Source of the DNA: Usnea hakonensis | Taxonomy: Eukaryota; Ascomycota; Lecanoromycetes; Lecanorales; Parmeliaceae | Direction of reading: 5' to 3' | Assembly: GCA_013423325.1 (NCBI GenBank) | Contig: BLJB01000026.1 | Coordinates: 1-64,000, forward strand | DNA length: 64,000 nt | Shown here: positions 57,381-64,000 of the stretch, one piece after another | Numbering within the stretch: the stretch's first letter is position 1 | How the letters are laid out: every line of letters starts with the position of its first letter | Made by a program: the position numbers and the translations under genes | The notes under the pieces: model-generated | The model's input: the letters and a program-made list of their open reading frames with translations, nothing else | Database searches by the model: none | What the model was told of the DNA's origin: nothing

Positions 57381-58074
57381 ATGTTGTGTTAATTAGAACA
57401 GGTCTGACTTAGGAAAAGTTAATATAGAACAATAGTGGTAGGCAGGCCGCACAGGGAAATGGAGCTGCTTGGTCGTGCACGTGATGTCTCACGGGTTTTG
57501 CCTCAAAAGAAGTGGGAGGGCAAAGCTGAAGACCCAGGTCGTTCTCTGGCGTCATAGATCCAAGACACCATCAAATAAAAAGACTCTTCATTTACGGGTA
57601 ATGAAGAGACTGCATCCTAGAAGCATGACATTCATTAACGTTTTGGTCCTGAGAAATATGCCTCATCCGAGGAATCCCTGACTTTTGCTAATACGACGCA
57701 ACTCCTCAAGCTGGTTACCGCCCGGAATGAAATCAGATCACAAGGTCGTATTACGATGCAAAGTAACTGATAGGGGCAAAAGAATGCATCATTCTCGCCT
57801 TACGACTCGTCTTGAGATCGAATTAGAAGCTTGACCGTCGATCTCCGACCACCCCTGATGTCGATCAGAGAGGCCGAGATTTGATATCAGAAGTCTCTGC
57901 CGATTTTCTGGCGCTATCGCGGGAAGAAGACGGCAGAGACTTCTGATACTAAGCCTCGGGCGTTGCCTGATATTCGTCATTGATTCAGTCCTTATCCAAT
58001 TTGAACACACAAAGCGCTGCCATAGATCCTATCGTCTTCAAGTCTTCAAGTCTTCCATCTAGTGTCTTCTTTCA
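57381..58074. other. Upstream region with a perfect inverted repeat
   Basis: No gene. It lies between the divergent GNAT and UstYa-like genes and carries the inverted repeat at 57885-57948. Confidence 0.6.
57885..57948. repeat. 18-bp perfect inverted repeat, 28-nt spacer
   Basis: TATCAGAAGTCTCTGCCG at 57885-57902 pairs exactly with CGGCAGAGACTTCTGATA at 57931-57948. Pairing resumes imperfectly outside (CCGAG on the left, CTCGG on the right). The RNA or DNA could form a strong hairpin. It ends 126 bp upstream of the UstYa-like start codon. Confidence 0.9.
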
Positions 58075-59009
58075 ATGGCTTGCAAAGATCTTGATCGTTT
58101 GCTGCGAGTCGAAGACAACTACTTCGAACCAGAGTACAGGCTAGCACAGAGAGATCAGTCTTCATTTCTATCCTACAAACGATACGCATTCATTGCTTCT
58201 GCCTTGTTGAGTCTATCTGTAATCTTGAACGCTATACTACTCTTGTCTCGCGCTACTCCGTTGATGACTGAGTGTGATCCTGATCGATCGGAGTATGGTT
58301 CGTTGCTCAATGGACTCTACTGACAATTTGTCGTTCTGACTACTCTTCCAGCAAATCTAGAAGTAGATTCTACTGTCACATGGGAAAAACAGACCGATTA
58401 TTCGAGCGATAATATGACTCTTGCAGACGAACGGTGGAGAACCCTAAGCGCAGACGATGGCATTGTTGCCGTTGACCGAGAGTGGGCGGCAAGCAAAGGT
58501 CTACCACCGAGTGAATCGATTTTCCCATGGGATAGTAGCAAGAGCATCTATGTGCTAAATGGATACCACAGCATTCACTGTCTTGTAAGCTCAATCCCCG
58601 AGTGGGACGACCCCGTGCTTACAAGTCTTCAAAGGCGCAACTACATCTTACTCTTAGAGAATACCGCGACGGACTTCCTCAGAGTCACACTTTCGAGCAC
58701 TCTAATCATTGTTTAGACTGGCTCCGTGGCGATGTCATGTGCCGTGCCGATGATACGCCACTCTATACGACGCGGTCCATGGTCCCCGAGAACGGTATTG
58801 GCCAAAGTCGCCAGTGCAGGGATTGGAGCAAGTTGGAAGCGTGGGCACGAGAACACAATTCATGCTACCGCTACGGCGATTTTGTGGTCGAAGATAAACT
58901 TCCGTCGCAGTTGGGTAGGTTCAAGTATTGTCCAAGTGATTCTCCATACCTTCCAGCAGTAAGAAAACATTTCGGAAAGGGGGATGATTGGTTCCCAGTC
59001 GGTCCCTGA
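58075..59009 (+). CDS. UstYa-family (DUF3328) protein
   Basis: UstYa-type proteins are membrane-anchored fungal oxidases or related enzymes, best known from ribosomal-peptide pathways such as ustiloxin, where they help cyclise or oxidise the peptide. Three exons (58075-58297, 58352-58584, 58635-59009; introns of 54 and 50 nt) give 276 residues. One membrane helix (YAFIASALLSLSVILNAILLL) follows a cytosolic start. Both family motifs HxxHC are intact: GYHSIHCL near residue 147 and HSNHCLDWLR near 174. ADERWRTL and IFPWDSSKS are also family-like. The second intron has an alternative acceptor at 58625 that would add three residues. The donor GTTCGT of intron 1 is unusual. Confidence 0.85.
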
Positions 59010-59429
59010 GTATTTAGACGCGCATTCTGATGGGAGGTTGCCCAGCGATAGCTGTACCCTACTTTTCTAGACAGCGAGTCGACAATAAAGCCCAAATACA
59101 ATTCATTACCAAAGTTGATGAGTGCTAAAAATGTGTTGTCTGACCTGGTAGATACCTTTTCCTGGCGGACCACTGGTCTCTAAACCCGTAGCATCGACGG
59201 CCAGAACCGCCTCAGCAACGTTTTGCAGGATGGTGGCGTAAAATCGAGATCTCTCTCTTTGGAACAGACAAAACACGGATTCTTCTGAAAAGACATTGCT
59301 CGCTGTCCCAAACCAGTTGTAGGTATCTTATCGAGCTTCTTAGCTAGAAAATGGCGGATGAGTCACTGCTCCAAAAAACTGGACCTTAAATACAGAGACC
59401 CCGAAGCTTTCCAATGCACCAGAGAAGTC
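59010..59429. other. Short gap between convergent genes
   Basis: 3' flanks only. Confidence 0.55.
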
Positions 59430-61367
59430 TCACATTACGCTATCTATTTCAAGCGCTTCCTGCATTTGATCCTCGCTCGCGTTTTCCCGCCTTTCCCACC
59501 AGCGCTTCCACCACCCGAAAGCTCCCACCCCAATAGCAACGAGCGCAAAACTGCCGAGCGCCAACCACTTGAAATCGCTCTGAGCATGCCACACAGCGGC
59601 GGCGATCCAATGTCCAAGACTGACCAGGCTAACGATCGACATCTCGGTACCTCCAAAGGAAGAACGTTTTGCGGCCGGAACGAGCGTCTGCGTTAGCTGG
59701 GTAGCGCAAAGGTCATACGTCCACCGGAAGAAGAGCGATAAGGAGATCGAGAGGATGAGGATGATGGTGTTGAGGGGGTATGATGCTATGGGAGATTCAT
59801 CTGGGCTGGCAGTGCTGCTGGGTGGAGTACGAAGGTGCGCATCGAGGATAAAGAGGCTGAAGACTGCCGGGATCTGGAAGTATTTCGAATCGCATTAGTC
59901 TTGGAGAAAACTTGGGAAGATCATGTGTGTTTGCGCTTACCAAGCTTAGGAGAAGGCCACCAAGGGACCAACAGCCTACTTTAATGACGCTACGTTCAAC
60001 TATCGATCCGCTCTGGGTGCCTTGCGCGTCATTCTCGCCCGTATCCCCAAGCCCTGAATTAGATCCCGGTGACGGTTCTTGCTGATCAACCAGATGATAA
60101 TCTCCTCTATCATACCAGCGGGGCGCACGATCCGATGTAGAGAGTATACCTACCGCCCACGGAAAGAAGAAGGTACTACTGATCTCAAATATCGCACCGC
60201 TAGCTCTGGCACCTGTAATAGTGTTGAGGGAATATCCGGCGTTCAGAAGGTAAGTCAGCATAGTTCCTGAGAAGGTGAGAACAGATGCATGGGGTACGGC
60301 GGCGCAGAGTGAGGGTATCCACACCGGGGTGCGGAAGTAGTACCCAAGATCGGCCACATATTCGCGGACTGAGCTCATGACTTGGAGGGCAAGTCTGCCA
60401 TACCAAGGTGATGTTGAGCGTGCCAACGGGGTTCTGGTGCAGCATAGCTGCATCGAATAATCCCGTTTGTTGCTTATTGCCGCATCATCAACTCCTTGTT
60501 TCCATGCTCTCACTCGGCTGTTCTGGACCCATACCTGTTTTACACCCCAACACTCCGGACCGAAACTGAGTGTACTTATGACAGCTATCGCGATAACGGC
60601 GATCCTTACCGATTTGATCCTAGATACGAATGTGGAGACAGCCAAGGGCGCGATCAATTTACACAGCATATCTATCCGCTTCATTGTCTTATTGAGACTG
60701 GTCAGGTCATATGGCGCAGTTCTTTGGGCATCAAGGGAGGTGTTGCCGAGCGTCGGAACCCAATCCCGTTCAATCGAAAGGATATTGGCTCCTCGCGAGA
60801 GTTTTTCGGCCATACCGAGGACGAGGGCCACTGCAAAAAAGCCGTGCTTCGGTGCAGGATAGGTAGAGGATAAGATGACAAACCATGCGATACAAGATGT
60901 CAGAACGCTGATGCGGTTGACAACGATAGTGACGAGAAGAACTCGGAGGCGGGACGGAGTGCAGTCGACCCAACGGCCTAGAGCGCTGCCAAAAAAGAGG
61001 ACGCAAACGGTCTCGGCGATGCCGCTACAATCCGAGATTTGTTTAGACGCTCACAACGAGACAATGTTGGAGAAGAGCGATGCTCACTTGATAGAAGAAG
61101 CAGTGAGGTTACCCGGAAACGACGCCTGAATAAACAAAATCTAGCGCATGGTTACCATCGTCCCATAAGATTTGGCTATCTGGTGCTGAAAAAGCAATGC
61201 ACCCTTACCACACCAAATTCAAACATGCGCGAGTTCCACATAGACAGGGTATGAGACATGAAGAGGTAGTATGCTTGGCGCTTTGTTACTTCATCTGAAT
61301 GGGTGTGATAAGCCTCTTCGCCATTGCGGCTCTGCTGACGATCCATCACAAAAGTAGCGACGCTCAT
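59430..61367 (-). CDS. Ferroportin-like transporter (SLC40/FPN1 family)
   Basis: Multi-pass membrane exporter, in animals for Fe(II); the fungal substrate is not established. Four exons (61367-61209, 61125-61088, 61024-59941, 59873-59430; introns of 83, 63 and 67 nt) give 574 residues. Exon 1 has YYLFMSHTLSMWNSRMFEFG. The next parts read ASFPGNLTASS and ETVCVLFFGSALGRWVD, as in the first helices of ferroportin. LNKTMKRIDMLCKLIAPL carries the conserved NxxxRRID-like segment. VLTFSGTMLTYLL and GARASGAIFEISST match the second half. The last exon ends with membrane helices (LALGSFALVAIGVGAFGW) and a charged tail. Confidence 0.85.
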
Positions 61368-62306
61368 ACTGTGCAAGGCTCTAGTCTCTTAGGCCTGACC
61401 CGGCACAATGATTGTGAGTCATTCGAGTTGAGACCTTTTATATTCGAAATCAAAGCAGAGTAAGTGTGCATTTACGCTGCGTTTTGCAATTCCTAAGGAA
61501 CATGTGCCAGAGCTGAACGCCTATGTACATCCTACAGTCACAGATTAATACACCAAAAAAAAAAGATGGGGGCAGAGTGTGGCAGAGTAGTGTGACTGCA
61601 TGGCCGATGGAAATTTCATTACGATGCAGGGAGGATCCTTCGTTTCAAAGCTACGGCCTGCTGCGCCGCACTCTGACCAGGATGCTGTCACGTTTGACAT
61701 TTCCTGCGACGGCTGCTCTCTTTCTCCCTGGAAATCATGTCATGAAGGATGCGTTCCCACGTCTTTCCTACCCAGTTCCCACGACCTTCCCTGTAAGTCT
61801 ACTCTCGGTAGTAGTAGGCTAAAAAATACAGTAAGTAATAAACCTGTCAATCAGTATATGATACCAATATTACCTAATTACTTATCACCTAGTCTAGACC
61901 CTGAGTTCGGATCGGCACACCACCTTTTCTTGGAATATAATCATCCACATTCGCTGAAGAGTAACGTTTACGCCACGCTCTTATCCCACCTCCTACTTTG
62001 AGATTCCAGACTTCAAGCGTGTCGGTCGAAGCCGCAGTCGCTTTGTTTTGAAAAAGAAAATGCAGCCTTGATGAACCGCGTTACTACGAAATCCATTCAA
62101 AGGCTGGCCCACTGCTCGGGCTATCATGCCATTCAGTATTGGAATGAACAGGTCCATGAAGGAGAAGAGGCTCCCTGCCTTCATTCGGTGAATACTTGTG
62201 CCGCAGGTCACCGTTATACTAAAGATGGTAATAATCCTAGTTTATCCTAAGAAAATTCTCCGCAGACAAGGGCCGTATTCCTAAGGATTTTGATCCATGT
62301 CGCATT
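61368..62306. other. Intergenic, no gene seen
   Basis: A 133-codon frame at 61600-62001 (+) has several cysteines but no signal peptide or known motif, so it is not called. Confidence 0.5.
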
Positions 62307-63550
62307 CTAGATAATGGCTGTTTGGACATTTAGTCTTGAAGCTGCTACTCCTGGCTTGTTTGGAGGGTCTGGCGGATCCAGCGGATTCAATTCCCCTGCA
62401 ACATTCGATACCTCCACGTCCTGTGTTACCTGGATGGATTTGGCGCCCATTTCAAATTCACTGGATATTGCTGTCCTGAGTGGATGATTGTCCCCATCCT
62501 GGCTTCTCGAATACTTCCTCCTCTCGAGGGATCTCCAAGAATGACTTTGCCGCGATCTTTTTCGTTTTCGAACGCCAATTAGCGTACGGTATGTCGGGAG
62601 GCAAGAAATGACGACGACCAAATTGATCTCGATGACTGTGTATAGTGCTTGGTTTTGCGATATAGCCTCGACGACACGTACAATGTCCAATGCAATGCAG
62701 ACAATAGCCAAGGAGAATATGATTGCCAATCCGAGCTTTTGGGGCACGGTGATCTTCAAGTCTCTTAGCATCCAAAATGGTAGGGCCATGACTGGTAAAG
62801 GTCAGTCATAGCTAGATTAGAAACCCAAAACCAAAATGCGTAGCCTACTTGCCAAGTCAGACACAACGTTCACTACGCAACTGTACTCCAATTTGACTAC
62901 TCGTCCATGAGTTTGCCCCTCGCAAGCCTCTGCAAGAACAATTCATCAGTCCTATTGTCAAGAGCCAATACGAGCTAAGAGACGATGGGAGAAATACTGA
63001 CTGTAATCAGCAACTGTATCTGCACCGGCACAGGTAGACAGAACACCCGCAATAGGTATCCAGAAGGTAAGGAGAGTAAAGGTCAGTACTACCCACCATG
63101 CCTTCTTGAACGGTCTTGAAGACTGGAACAGGAAACGGTAGAGCATTAAAAATGACAGCTTCACTATCCAAAACACCAAGTACAAGAAACAGTTGTTAAC
63201 GGTACTAAGACGTTGATTATGTTCGTAGAGCCCAAGAAGGTAGGATTGAGAGGGTCTTGGCGTAGAGCCTGCTGCTTTCGTAATTGCGGTCTTTGAATTC
63301 AACGAAAGCTGATTAGTACCACCATGTACGACCAAGAACGCGAAAGCGAACAAGTGCACCAGATCGTCCCAGAAAAACCGCCGTGAATTGACATAGCGGG
63401 TGACGTAGCGACCAATGGTGAGGCCACCAGCTGTTCCTGTCAAAGCCCAGTTGACATGCTGTCGTTCAATCAGCTTGTGGTTCCGCGGTGTACATCCACA
63501 AAAAGTACAGATGGAACGAGACGGACCGTGTAGTCAGATGTTGCGCTCAT
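62307..63550 (-). CDS. Rhodopsin-like seven-helix membrane protein (PTH11-type)
   Basis: Fungal integral membrane protein of the large rhodopsin-domain/PTH11-related group, some of which act as receptors. Four exons (63550-63527, 63458-63002, 62929-62849, 62791-62307; introns of 68, 72 and 57 nt) give 348 residues. The start is MSATSDYT, spliced to HVNWALTGTAGGLTIGRYVTRYV. RRFFWDDLVHLFAFAFLVV, LYLVFWIVKLSFLMLYRFLF, KAWWVVLTFTLLTFWIPIAGV, YSCVVNVVSDLAIMALPFWML and GLAIIFSLAIVCIALDIVRVV are helices in family order. The tail is cytosolic with TGAC-like acidic and Pro-rich parts (LNPLDPPDPPNKPG). The donor of intron 1 (GTCCGT) is weak. The extracellular CFEM domain found on some relatives is absent. 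Confidence 0.82.
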
Positions 63551-64000
63551 CTCTCTGTTGAAGGATAAAGGTATCCGGCCTTGATTGCTGCACTGTGCAA
63601 GTCTACGCCGGAGAGGAAGCAGTCTTTATGCTCAAGTCGAACATTGTAAGTAAATCACGTAAGCTGCTGGATCACGCACAGCCATGCTACATGAATAGAA
63701 GGTAACATTGGTGTAACACACGGCATGTTGGTGCGGTGCCGCATGCCAACTCGCCCCGTACATGCTCCATCCTCCTTCGATCAACCAAAACGACATGCAT
63801 GTAGAGATCGCTCACTGCTTTGCCTTACGCGGACTGATTAGTAGCGACGTTCCATCCTAGTTCCTCTAGGTATCTCACGTAAGCCCTAGAAGCTGAGAAA
63901 ACAGCGAGGCCTTAGCGCGCTTCTATGGTTATACGCTAGGATAAATTACATTACAGAGTGATACCGCCCAGACCGCCAAGCTCGTTGCATTTTCACAAAC
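63551..64000. other. Right edge, no gene seen
   Basis: Promoter of the rhodopsin-like gene. Nothing else is supported up to the window end. Confidence 0.55.

Noticed and set aside
61600..62001. Cys-containing frame as a peptide precursor for the UstYa-like protein
   Set aside because: No signal peptide, no repeated core and no KR-type cleavage sites.

Overview
The window is nuclear DNA of a filamentous ascomycete (Pezizomycotina; Leotiomycetes is possible but is an inference from protein style, not a search). The genes lie on both strands without operons and carry short introns, mostly 48-110 nt, with GT..AG ends and CTAAC/CTAAT-like branch sites. Families typical of these fungi are present: a CAP20/MPL1-type perilipin, a UstYa-type protein, a PTH11/rhodopsin-like membrane protein, a STAND N-terminal domain, and Thr- or Pro-rich secreted proteins. 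Almost all gene models below were rebuilt by hand by joining exons at splice sites. Each multi-exon intact model sums to a whole number of codons, which is an internal check.

Layout. 0.4-2.1 kb: SWI/SNF 60-kDa subunit (SWIB/SMARCD). 2.8-4.4 kb: a broken amidase. 5.1-11.3 kb: a 2040-residue coiled-coil protein with two classes of internal repeat, divergent from ribosomal protein eL27 (11.7-12.2 kb). 12.7-15.2 kb: two lineage-level hypotheticals. 15.6-17.75 kb: two convergent short-chain dehydrogenases. 18.8-19.2 kb: a small heptad-repeat protein. 20.4-21.3 kb: a secreted protein. 22.0-22.5 kb: RNA polymerase III subunit Rpc9. 22.9-23.9 kb: another secreted Cys-rich protein. 24.9-28.1 kb: the divergent pair Sof1 (SSU processome) and Rpn6 (proteasome lid). 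28.7-33.3 kb: three paralogous single-pass membrane proteins. 33.8-35.0 kb: stomatin. 36.9-37.9 kb: perilipin. 39.6-40.1 kb: a small hypothetical. 42.4-44.0 kb: cytochrome P450. 44.4-45.8 kb: pepsin-type aspartic protease, possibly damaged. 46.5-49.0 kb: a nuclear-looking hypothetical and a secreted protein with a duplicated domain. 49.4-52.1 kb: an unusual fusion of a STAND-type N-terminal domain, a ubiquitin-like domain, a Cys motif and a SANT domain. 52.3-53.0 kb: a RING protein with an altered zinc ligand. 53.5-55.3 kb: mitochondrial D-lactate dehydrogenase. 56.7-63.6 kb: an accessory segment with a GNAT acetyltransferase, a UstYa-like protein, a ferroportin-like transporter and a rhodopsin-like membrane protein.

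Housekeeping genes (chromatin remodelling, translation, Pol III, ribosome assembly, proteasome, lactate oxidation) are mixed with surface, secreted and accessory genes, so this is an ordinary chromosomal segment and not one biosynthetic cluster. The most unusual items are the three-gene surface-protein family with a conserved phase-2 intron, the STAND-N/ubiquitin-like/SANT fusion, the two-class repeat giant, the heptad-repeat small protein, and the UstYa-like gene with a perfect 18-bp inverted repeat just upstream. I found no rRNA, tRNA, CRISPR array or intact transposon.
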